Source: an uncultured Bacteroidota bacterium (GTDB lineage: Bacteria > Bacteroidota > Bacteroidia > Chitinophagales > Chitinophagaceae). From it: a stretch of DNA of 64,000 nt. This document shows, piece after piece, positions 40,751 to 48,049 of this stretch. Each line of letters begins with the position of its first letter. Within the stretch, counting starts at the first letter, position 1. Location of the stretch: contig CAISPO010000008.1 of assembly GCA_903887415.1 (NCBI GenBank), positions 1 to 64,000 of the forward strand. The letters run 5' to 3'. The position numbers and the translations under genes were made by a program. The notes under the pieces were generated by a model. The model worked only from the letters and a program-made list of their open reading frames with translations, had not been told where the DNA came from and did not search any database.

Positions 40751-40970
40751 GATTTCAACGTTTGTTAGTGAAGATAAATGTGTTTGTTTTCTTTAAGGTT
40801 ATGAATTAGTGTTCAAGTTATGAAAACAAAACAAAATAATACTACTTTATGGCGTTTTTTTTTCTACGGAAGAGGTATTGGCACGTTTTTAATATTTACT
40901 AGGGTGTAAAAGATTCTGCAGGTAAGCAAACTGTATAATCAGTTGGAACATCATTTAAAAGCTCTTTATT

Positions 40971-41105
40971 ATGAAAACGAAACGGTTGATATTCGCACTA
41001 CTGATAGCCTTCGGCTTTAGCCTCTCATCGTGCTATGTGGAAGAACATCCGCACCATGGCTGGCATCACCATCACCACGACGAAGCCGAAGTGATCATCA
41101 GGTAA
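40971..41105 (+). CDS. Histidine-rich micro-lipoprotein, 44 residues
   Basis: Exact ATG-to-TAA frame: MKTKRLIFALLIAFGF signal, lipobox LSSC (Cys21), then a 23-residue mature part with nine His including HHGWHHHHH, and an acidic end (DEAEV). It is followed by a very strong terminator 30 bp on, so it is transcribed as a unit. The mature peptide could bind nickel, zinc or copper at the membrane. It resembles the 37-residue gene at 44386-44499 (same signal length, LSSC, HHG). Confidence 0.75.
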   Translation: MKTKRLIFALLIAFGFSLSSCYVEEHPHHGWHHHHHDEAEVIIR

Positions 41106-41135
41106 AGTATAAACAAACGAAGCATAAACAGGCTA

Positions 41136-41169
41136 ATGGCCATGCAAAAACGCATGGCCATTTGTTTTT
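41136..41169 (+). terminator. Intrinsic terminator of the micro-lipoprotein
   Basis: A perfect 10-bp stem ATGGCCATGC/GCATGGCCAT (41136-41145 with 41152-41161), six-base loop, then TTGTTTTT. A terminator this strong directly after a 44-codon frame is good evidence that the frame is a real gene. Confidence 0.9.
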
Positions 41170-41202
41170 GGCCTTTAACAAAGTATTTTATCCATAGTTT
41201 AT

Positions 41203-41210
41203 TATGTTTG
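41203..41210 (+). promoter_or_regulatory. -7 box of the GTG-start lipoprotein
   Basis: TATGTTTG matches TAnnTTTG and lies 16 bp before the GTG at 41227. No convincing -33 box was found. Confidence 0.45.
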
Positions 41211-41226
41211 GGGTAAATATTTTATT

Positions 41227-41637
41227 GTGAAGCGCATCACCACCCTTTTATTCGCTGCTGTAATCTTCGCGGCATGTCATTCCGGCGAGCAGCAGCCATC
41301 GGCTAAATATGAAGAAAAGAAAGCTACGCTTGAAGATATGGAGCGCGAAAGCCCGTTGAAATTCCTGAGGGTAAATGCCTCACATCATGGCAACCTGCTT
41401 AACCAAACGGTTGTAGAGGGAGAGATCAGTAATAAGGCCACATTAGTTGCCTATAAAAATATCCAGGTGCAGGTATCCTTCCTGGACAAAGACAATGCGC
41501 TGATAGAAAAACAAAAGGAAACACTGGACGATGTTGTAAAGCCAGGCAGTTCAATGGATTTCAAAATTAAGACCACTCATGTGAAAGGAGCCAGTTCCGT
41601 AACAATAGATATTATTGCCGCAATGGCGGATAAGTGA
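41227..41637 (+). CDS. Lipoprotein with a FxLYD-like beta domain
   Basis: GTG start. 136 residues: lipoprotein signal ending FAACH (Cys16), then a linker and a beta domain with VVEGEISNKATLVAYKNIQVQVSFLDKDN and DVVKPGSSMDFKIKTTH, the pattern of FxLYD/DUF3426-type domains. It is single, with its own promoter box and terminator, between the micro-lipoprotein and the sigma factor operon. Function unknown. Confidence 0.8.
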   Translation: MKRITTLLFAAVIFAACHSGEQQPSAKYEEKKATLEDMERESPLKFLRVNASHHGNLLNQTVVEGEISNKATLVAYKNIQVQVSFLDKDNALIEKQKETLDDVVKPGSSMDFKIKTTHVKGASSVTIDIIAAMADK

Positions 41638-41662
41638 GTACAACCCAACCAGAACTATATCG

Positions 41663-41693
41663 CCCATAGCAAACGCTATGGGTTTATTTTTTA
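41663..41693 (+). terminator. Intrinsic terminator after the lipoprotein
   Basis: A perfect 8-bp stem CCCATAGC/GCTATGGG (41663-41670 with 41675-41682), AAAC loop, then TTTATTTTTT. It separates the lipoprotein from the sigma operon. Confidence 0.88.
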
Positions 41694-41736
41694 AATTTCC
41701 TGTAACTTTTTTTTCGCTCAACCGATATACTATTGA

Positions 41737-42213
41737 ATGGATGCTAAGGAGTACAATGCATGTGTACGTGAATGGGCCGATGCCCTTTTTCGGTTCGCCT
41801 GCAAATGTACCGGCCAGGCGAACGACGCGCATGACGTAGTACAAAGCTCATTCGAAGTTCTTTGGCAAAAAAAGGGAGAGGTGGAAGCAAGCAAAGGAAA
41901 AGCATTTCTCTTCCAGGTAGCATACCGGAAATCGATAGACAACTACCGGAAAGGCATAAAGATAACTTATGCGGCGCCCCCTGAAGAATCCTATGCACCT
42001 CATAACCCTGACCTAAAAAAAATACTGGACCGTGCGCTGGGGCAACTGGATGAGCAGGCCCGTGCATTGGTACTGCTAAAAGATTATGAGGGTTACCATT
42101 ATGAAGAGATAGCTCAAATAACGGGACTAACGGATTCGCAGGTAAAGGTCTATCTGCACCGGGCAAGAAAAATATTGAAAGAATACCTGGTGAGGGTTGA
42201 AAACATTATATAG
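41737..42213 (+). CDS. ECF-type RNA polymerase sigma-70 factor
   Basis: 158 residues with region 2 (ALFRFACKCTGQANDAHDVVQSSFEVLWQ, about 16-44; FLFQVAYRKSIDNYRK) and region 4 (LDEQARALVLLKDYEGYHYEEIAQITGLTDSQVKVYLHRARKILKEYL, about 108-153). It should direct RNA polymerase to a small regulon. The stop codon is immediately followed by the ATG of the putative anti-sigma gene, so the two are translationally linked. No separate -7 box is obvious, which fits an autoregulated ECF promoter. Confidence 0.93.
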   Translation: MDAKEYNACVREWADALFRFACKCTGQANDAHDVVQSSFEVLWQKKGEVEASKGKAFLFQVAYRKSIDNYRKGIKITYAAPPEESYAPHNPDLKKILDRALGQLDEQARALVLLKDYEGYHYEEIAQITGLTDSQVKVYLHRARKILKEYLVRVENII

Positions 42214-43080
42214 ATGATAGGCTGGGAAAACTATGAGGAGTATATGATGATGCACGCCGATGGCGAGCTGCAGCCTGCTGAAAAGCAGGAATTGATGGAC
42301 TTTGTTGCAGCCCATCCTGATCTGAAAGCTGAGCTGAGAGCATTCAGCCTTACCCACCTGTCTCCTGACGAAACTATTGTTTATGCTGGTAAAGATTTAT
42401 TGCTCAAACCAGAGCCATCAAGGCGTATCATTGCCTTCCCGCAGTGGCGCAGGTATGCAATAGCGGCGGGTGTTGCATTGTTGGTGTCCTTGTCATTCTA
42501 TAAATACAGAGAAGTAAATAAAAGTGTCGATGGAATTACGGTTACACACACAATGCCGGTTATGCCAAAAGCCGTACAACCGGTTATTGATACAAATACC
42601 GCTTTCGTACCGAAGGAAGTACAATCACCCAAGACGGGTGTTGCCATAGTAACTTCTCCACGAAAAATTGCACCGGTTACAAATCGTAGGCAGCACAAGC
42701 CGATTATGCCCCTGATCAAAGAAGAGAAAGAGGAACAGGCCGTTGCCGCAATAAAGGATACAACAACAAAGGCTGTCCAGCCAATTGCGCCGGTTGAACA
42801 ACCCCAGGTAGCAGTAAAGAAGGAACAACCGTTTATTCATGTTGATACCACAGCCACTGTTGCCGCGTTGCCAGTTCCCGAAGCGCAGGATGATAGGATG
42901 CCGAAGAAGAGATCGCTTATCGACAGGCTGCCAATAGACGAGTCCAACAAGAATCAGCTCAGGAAATTATTTCGTGTCGCGAAAGGCACCTACAATGGAG
43001 TGAACAAAGTAAAGCAAGAGCTTGATGCCGGCGAAATCACAGTGAGCGTAGAAGATAACAAACTTAGAGTCTCGTTTTAA
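42214..43080 (+). CDS. Putative anti-sigma factor, membrane bound
   Basis: 288 residues. The N-terminus (YEEYMMMHADGELQPAEKQELMDFVAAHPDLKAEL, shown in part here as HADGELQPAEKQEL) has the shape of anti-sigma ASD helices but without the zinc His/Cys. One transmembrane helix follows at about 73-92 (YAIAAGVALLVSLSFYKYR). The periplasmic part is long, Pro/Val/Lys rich and disordered, with a C-terminal about 55-residue module (RLPIDESNKNQLRKLFRVAKG). It starts on the base after the sigma stop. The assignment rests on this position and layout. Confidence 0.72.
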   Translation: MIGWENYEEYMMMHADGELQPAEKQELMDFVAAHPDLKAELRAFSLTHLSPDETIVYAGKDLLLKPEPSRRIIAFPQWRRYAIAAGVALLVSLSFYKYREVNKSVDGITVTHTMPVMPKAVQPVIDTNTAFVPKEVQSPKTGVAIVTSPRKIAPVTNRRQHKPIMPLIKEEKEEQAVAAIKDTTTKAVQPIAPVEQPQVAVKKEQPFIHVDTTATVAALPVPEAQDDRMPKKRSLIDRLPIDESNKNQLRKLFRVAKGTYNGVNKVKQELDAGEITVSVEDNKLRVSF

Positions 43081-43091
43081 AAACAAAAATT

Positions 43092-44330
43092 ATGAACCGA
43101 ATAATTTGCGCAATAGCCATGGCTATCGGCGTGCTGGCCACAGGTCTGGCATATGCACAGGACAGTACGACACAGAAAGGAAAGGGAGCGAACACAATCC
43201 GCCTCGGCTCAAGAGGGTTGAAAATAACCCGTGAGAACGAATGGCAACATAAAAACCCAACATGGGAAGCTAAAGACGCTTATCATGCCATGAAGCGTAT
43301 AGACAGCAATGACTACGTTTACACCATACCTAACCTGCGCAACTATTACAGGCTTGGTGCTGATACACAGATCAAAGACATAGCACTGATATTTAAAGAT
43401 TCATTGGGCAATATTCAGACCGGCAACATGTTTATTCATGTCTGGAAATCGGCTGATGCCGGTTCGAAGCATACTGCGCATACAGACCCTACCTGTACTA
43501 CCGTCCCTTCGCAGATCATAGACAGCACAGAAAGTGTAACCCTTCATTTTCACCCATACGATAGCCGGCATGGCAATAATTTACAAGGTTTCAAAGGGAC
43601 AATATTTATTTATACCGGGGTCATCACAGATCCGCCTGGCAGTAACTATGAGGATGACAGGGATAAAGAAGAAGGAGATTTCGATACGCACTGGGGCATC
43701 CTGGACCTTGGCTTTAATACTATAGCAGATAATACCAATTACAATTCCCCTGCGGTAAAAACTTTTTTAAACGTACCCGCAAGCAGGCAAAATTCCAGCC
43801 TTTTGGATCTCAGGCAAGCGAAGTCAATAAACGTGAACATTTACCCATTCATGGAAACGCTATACGCATTGAAAAGGAAAAACCAGAAGATAAATATCTC
43901 AACGGGAATAGGCCTGCAGTTATATAACTTCCGGTATGAAAACCCGGTGACGTTTACCCATAGCCCTAATACCGTGGTGCTGGATACGGTGAGCTTCAAA
44001 AAAGACAAATTGGCTTTTGATTACTTGAATGTGCCGCTGATGATCACATTTAAAACACGGCTTCATAAAGATAAATGGCTGGTTTATGGTGTAGGTATTA
44101 CTGCAGGTTACAGCATCGCCACCTGGACCAAGCAGGAAGCAGGCGGCCACAAAATGAAGCTCCATGACGACTTTGGTTTTTCCAACTTCAACAGTTGCCT
44201 TACAGGGGAGATCGGCCTTTCTAATACGGTACGTTTGTATGGTACTTACCAGCTGACTAATATGTTTGGCGCGAGCACGGGTATGAACCAGCACCCGATT
44301 AGCTTCGGCTTCCGCTTTTTCGCGATATAA
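43092..44330 (+). CDS. Secreted envelope protein of the sigma operon, likely outer-membrane barrel
   Basis: 412 residues, 11 bp after the anti-sigma gene. Signal peptide (MNRIICAIAMAIGVLATGLAYAQ). The first half is soluble-looking (AYHAMKRIDSNDYVYTIPNL). The second half has amphipathic strands (KINISTGIGLQLYNFRYE, WLVYGVGITAGYSIATWT, VRLYGTYQLTNMFG) and ends SFGFRFFAI. It resembles small porin-like PorT/OMP_b-brl proteins without a firm match. The order sigma, anti-sigma, surface protein suggests that it is a target or sensor of this regulator. Confidence 0.7.
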   Translation: MNRIICAIAMAIGVLATGLAYAQDSTTQKGKGANTIRLGSRGLKITRENEWQHKNPTWEAKDAYHAMKRIDSNDYVYTIPNLRNYYRLGADTQIKDIALIFKDSLGNIQTGNMFIHVWKSADAGSKHTAHTDPTCTTVPSQIIDSTESVTLHFHPYDSRHGNNLQGFKGTIFIYTGVITDPPGSNYEDDRDKEEGDFDTHWGILDLGFNTIADNTNYNSPAVKTFLNVPASRQNSSLLDLRQAKSINVNIYPFMETLYALKRKNQKINISTGIGLQLYNFRYENPVTFTHSPNTVVLDTVSFKKDKLAFDYLNVPLMITFKTRLHKDKWLVYGVGITAGYSIATWTKQEAGGHKMKLHDDFGFSNFNSCLTGEIGLSNTVRLYGTYQLTNMFGASTGMNQHPISFGFRFFAI

Positions 44331-44385
44331 CCGGTTTTAACGTATTGTTTCTTCATAATGGCACGTTTTCTGCTGGTTATATGGC

Positions 44386-44499
44386 ATGAAAATGAAAGGG
44401 ATAATATTCTCTGTGATAGTGGTATTCTTGCTGATACTCTCATCGTGCGCTACAAGGCACCATGGCTGCCGCGACCATCATAGATATGAATACTGGTAA
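44386..44499 (+). CDS. Histidine-rich micro-lipoprotein, 37 residues
   Basis: Exact frame of 37 codons: MKMKGIIFSVIVVFLLI signal, lipobox LSSC (Cys21), then ATRHHGCRDHHRYEYW with four His and a second Cys. The signal length, lipobox and HHG motif match the 44-residue gene at 40971-41105. It is 56 bp after the envelope protein stop and 74 bp before metH. Such a short mature part could bind metal or serve as a membrane-anchored regulator. Confidence is lower because no terminator follows. Confidence 0.65.
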   Translation: MKMKGIIFSVIVVFLLILSSCATRHHGCRDHHRYEYW

Positions 44500-44541
44500 A
44501 CCGGTACAGGAACGCTGATTAAATAAATGCCTCCAAACACG

Positions 44542-44549
44542 TACCTTTG
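44542..44549 (+). promoter_or_regulatory. -7 box upstream of metH
   Basis: TACCTTTG, an exact TAnnTTTG match, 23 bp before the metH ATG. The resulting leader is about 15 bases, too short for a riboswitch. Confidence 0.5.
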
Positions 44550-44572
44550 CAGCGTTTTTATAAATATTAATA

Positions 44573-47293
44573 ATGTCTGAAATAAGACCTTTTTTGAGGC
44601 TTAGTGGCCTGGAGCCGCTGGTGGTGCGGCCGGAGAGTAATTTTCTAAATGTTGGTGAGCGTACTAATGTGACGGGGTCAAAGAAATTTGCACGTCTCAT
44701 CCGTGAAAATAAATATGAGGAAGCCTTGTCCGTAGCCCGCCAGCAAGTGGAAAGCGGCGCGCAGATACTTGACATAAACATGGACGACGCCCTGCTGGAT
44801 GGTGTGCAGGCAATGACCACTTTTGTGAACCTGCTGCAGGCAGAACCCGATATCGCCCGCATACCCATTATGCTCGATTCTTCCAAGTTTGCGATCATAG
44901 AAGCCGGGCTGAAATGCGTGCAGGGTAAATGCATCGTGAACTCTATCTCCATGAAAGAAGGAGAGGAGAAGTTCATAGAGCAGGCGGAGATATGCCGCAG
45001 CTATGGTGCATCGGTTATCGTTATGGCGTTTGACGAAACAGGCCAGGCTGATACGCTGGATAAAAAAGTAAACATCTCACAGCGCGCTTATGATATTCTC
45101 ACGAAGCAAGTAGGCTTTCATCCTGAAGACATCATCTTCGACCCGAACATTTTTGCGATAGCTACAGGCATTGAAGAGCATAATAACTATGGGGTTGATT
45201 TTATTGAGGCCACGCGGGTCATCAAACAAAGAATGCCCCTTACCAAAGTGAGCGGCGGCGTGAGCAACATATCTTTCTCTTTTCGGGGCAACGATACAGT
45301 ACGCGAGGCCATGCACAGTGTATTCCTTTACCACGCTATTAAAGCCGGTATGGACATGGGCATTGTGAATGCCGGTGCGCTGGTGGTATATGATGAGATA
45401 GAACCAAAGCTCCGTGAACTATGCGAAGATGTGATCCTTAACAGGAACCCTGACGCCACAGAACGCCTCGTAACTTTTGCCGATACCGTAAAAGCAAAAG
45501 GCAAGGAAGAAAAGAAAGATGATGTGTGGCGCAGCCACGCAGTGGAAGAGCGCCTGAAACATGCGCTGGTAAATGGCATCACCGATTTTATAGATGCAGA
45601 TACAGAAGAGGCAAGGGTGAAATACCCCAAGCCCCTTGATGTAATAGAGGGCCCGTTGATGGATGGCATGAATGTGGTGGGCGACCTGTTTGGCAGCGGC
45701 AAAATGTTCCTGCCGCAAGTGGTAAAGAGCGCCCGTGTGATGAAGAAGAGCGTTGCCTACCTGTTCCCATTCATTGAAGCGGAAAAAGAAGAACGCAGGC
45801 TGGCACACATAAAGGCAGGAACAATAAATGAAGAGAGCGCAGGCGCTGCAAAAATATTGATGGCGACCGTGAAGGGCGATGTGCATGATATAGGCAAGAA
45901 CATTGTAGGTGTAGTGCTGGGCTGCAATGGCTATGACGTGATAGACCTAGGCGTAATGGTACATGCCGATAAAATATTGGATACCGCCCAAAAAGAGAAC
46001 GTGGACCTGATAGGCCTCAGCGGCCTCATCACCCCATCGCTGGATGAGATGGTGCATGTAGCCAAAGAAATGAAACGCAGGGGCATGACGCAACCATTGC
46101 TGATAGGCGGCGCTACTACCAGCCGTATGCATACCGCGGTGAAGATAGCCCCGCAATATGATAATGGGGTGGTGTATGTGCTGGATGCAAGCCGCAGCGT
46201 AACCGTGGCCGGCAACCTGCTAAATAAAGAACAGAAGGGCCAGTTCCTGGAAACCATAGGTAACGAGTATATCAAACTACAGGAAGATTTTGAAAATAAA
46301 AAATCTGCAAAGCAATATATCACATTCCAGCAGGCGCAGGCCAATGCTGCAAAGATAGACTGGGCAAACTATACGCCACCGAAACCTGCATTGCATGGCA
46401 CCCGCACCTTCGGCGATTACGACCTTAACGAAATACGGAACTATATAGACTGGGGGCCATTCTTCATAGCATGGGAAATGAAAGGTAAATTCCCGGATAT
46501 CCTGAAAGACGCAACAGTAGGGGTAGAAGCTACTAAGCTATATAACGATGCCAATGCGCTCCTTGATAAAGTGATCAATGAGAAATGGCTTACTGCCCGC
46601 GGAGTAATAGGTTTTTGGGAAGCACGGAAAATTGCTCCCGATACTATTGTTCTGAAAGATACGAATGGTAAAGACCTTGCGCACCTCGAGTCTTTGCGCC
46701 AGCAGGTGAAGAAAGCACCGGGGCAACCAAGTTTTTCGCTGGCTGATTTTATCCGGCCCTACACCTTTAGCAGTGAGCACGAAATAAAAGATTATATGGG
46801 CGCCTTTGCAGTGAGCATACATGGCATAGAGCCGCACCTGCAGAAATTCGTGGCTGACCATGACGACTATAACAAGATCATGCTGCAGGCCCTTGCCGAC
46901 CGCCTTGCGGAAGCGTTTGCAGAGTTACTGCACCTGCGGGTACGAAACGAATTCTGGGGCTATGCGAAGGACGAAAATATAGCCATACCAGACCTGATCA
47001 AAGAAAGCTACCAGGGCATACGTCCAGCCCCGGGCTATCCGGCATGTCCCGATCATACCGAAAAGTATAAATTGTTTGACCTGCTTGATGCCACCGAAAC
47101 AGCGGGCATCACACTTACCGAATCATTGGCCATGTATCCCGGCGCATCTGTATGTGGCTGGTACTTCAGCCACCCGGAAAGCCACTACTTCGGTATAGGG
47201 CACATAGAAAATGACCAGTTGCACGACTATGCGAAACGGAAGGACATGAGTATAGAAGACATGAGCAGGTGGCTATCACCAATATTGGATTAA
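44573..47293 (+). CDS. metH: Cobalamin-dependent methionine synthase lacking the homocysteine domain
   Basis: 906 residues. Domains in order: pterin (methyltetrahydrofolate) binding from the start ([41 protein letters not shown]), the cap and B12 domain with [15 protein letters not shown] (about 434-448, His ligand of cobalt) and GLSGLITPS and GGATTS, then the AdoMet activation domain (about 590-906; [32 protein letters not shown]). The N-terminal homocysteine/zinc domain of E. coli MetH is missing. In many Bacteroidota it is a separate gene, usually just upstream; it is not here. It should act with a partner encoded elsewhere. Confidence 0.96.
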   Translation: MSEIRPFLRLSGLEPLVVRPESNFLNVGERTNVTGSKKFARLIRENKYEEALSVARQQVESGAQILDINMDDALLDGVQAMTTFVNLLQAEPDIARIPIMLDSSKFAIIEAGLKCVQGKCIVNSISMKEGEEKFIEQAEICRSYGASVIVMAFDETGQADTLDKKVNISQRAYDILTKQVGFHPEDIIFDPNIFAIATGIEEHNNYGVDFIEATRVIKQRMPLTKVSGGVSNISFSFRGNDTVREAMHSVFLYHAIKAGMDMGIVNAGALVVYDEIEPKLRELCEDVILNRNPDATERLVTFADTVKAKGKEEKKDDVWRSHAVEERLKHALVNGITDFIDADTEEARVKYPKPLDVIEGPLMDGMNVVGDLFGSGKMFLPQVVKSARVMKKSVAYLFPFIEAEKEERRLAHIKAGTINEESAGAAKILMATVKGDVHDIGKNIVGVVLGCNGYDVIDLGVMVHADKILDTAQKENVDLIGLSGLITPSLDEMVHVAKEMKRRGMTQPLLIGGATTSRMHTAVKIAPQYDNGVVYVLDASRSVTVAGNLLNKEQKGQFLETIGNEYIKLQEDFENKKSAKQYITFQQAQANAAKIDWANYTPPKPALHGTRTFGDYDLNEIRNYIDWGPFFIAWEMKGKFPDILKDATVGVEATKLYNDANALLDKVINEKWLTARGVIGFWEARKIAPDTIVLKDTNGKDLAHLESLRQQVKKAPGQPSFSLADFIRPYTFSSEHEIKDYMGAFAVSIHGIEPHLQKFVADHDDYNKIMLQALADRLAEAFAELLHLRVRNEFWGYAKDENIAIPDLIKESYQGIRPAPGYPACPDHTEKYKLFDLLDATETAGITLTESLAMYPGASVCGWYFSHPESHYFGIGHIENDQLHDYAKRKDMSIEDMSRWLSPILD

Positions 47294-47312
47294 GGAAAAA
47301 CAGAAAACCCAA

Positions 47313-47987
47313 GTGGACGAACTAAAACTATCATTTCCGGACGAGAAACGAGTCGTTAATACGCAGCCTAAGTTCCTCCAGGTGCTGGCGCACATAGTAT
47401 CTTATGTGTTCCATCCGGTGCTTTTTCCGCTGGTAATGACTATGGTACTTTCGCGGCTGGATAACCAGTTTTATGGTGTTCCCGACAAACAGCTTAAATT
47501 GTGGTTCCTGAGCATTGGCATCACTGCCGTGTTCTTTCCCCTCTTCAGCATAGCTATTATGAAGCCGCTTGGTTTCATCAACAGCTACCATATGCCCACT
47601 GCGAAGGAGCGAACGATTCCCCTCATCACATCCATGATCTTCTATTTCTGGGTGACCCATGTTTTCAATACAATTTCAGGCCCGCCGCTCAGCCTGAAAG
47701 TATTGCTGCTTGGCAACTTCTGGGGCATCATAGCAGTGTTCATGGTAAACATCTTTACCAAAATAAGCATGCACACTACAGTAGCAGGCGCCACCATAGG
47801 CATCATACTTGTGCTCCTGTGGAGCGGGCATGTAAATATGGCTATTCCGTTGCTGGCATCCATAATCATTGCCGGTATTGTTGGCACGGCAAGGCTCATC
47901 CTTGGCGCGCATCAGCGCGGAGATATCTGGCTGGGCTATATTATCGGCATTTTAGTGCAATTAGGAGCGTATGTTTACATGAGATAA
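47313..47987 (+). CDS. PAP2-like integral membrane protein
   Basis: GTG start, 20 bp after metH; 224 residues, about six hydrophobic helices (VLFPLVMTMVLSRL, LSIGITAVFFPLFSIAIM, LLLGNFWGIIAVFMVN). Weak PAP2 phosphatase motifs: PTAKERTIP, FTKISMHTTVAGATIGI in place of the SGH block, and RLILGAHQRGDIWLGYIIG in place of the last SRxxxxxH block. The catalytic His at the SGH place is shifted, so enzymatic activity is not assured. It ends at a perfect 28-bp palindrome. Confidence 0.72.
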   Translation: MDELKLSFPDEKRVVNTQPKFLQVLAHIVSYVFHPVLFPLVMTMVLSRLDNQFYGVPDKQLKLWFLSIGITAVFFPLFSIAIMKPLGFINSYHMPTAKERTIPLITSMIFYFWVTHVFNTISGPPLSLKVLLLGNFWGIIAVFMVNIFTKISMHTTVAGATIGIILVLLWSGHVNMAIPLLASIIIAGIVGTARLILGAHQRGDIWLGYIIGILVQLGAYVYMR

Positions 47988-48007
47988 GCTAGTTCGTTTT
48001 GGATTAC

Positions 48008-48035
48008 GTAGAGACGCAATGCATTGCGTCTCTAC
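48008..48035. repeat. Perfect 28-bp palindrome, GTAGAGACGC family
   Basis: The 14-base arm GTAGAGACGCAATG is followed directly by its exact reverse complement. It lies in the 62-bp gap between convergent genes (47987 and 48050), where it can stop or protect both transcripts. Related copies are at 32212-32239 and in the array at 14663-14792. Confidence 0.9.
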
Positions 48036-48049
48036 ACCCACCAACCGAA

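Noticed and set aside
40134-40796. Long plus-strand frame of Phe/Ala repeats
   Set aside because: It is the antisense shadow of the lysine-rich histone-like gene, which has its own terminator on the minus strand.
44500-44572. Possible cobalamin or SAM riboswitch upstream of metH
   Set aside because: The leader after the -7 box is only about 15 bases and the 74-bp gap has no B12 box or SAM motif.
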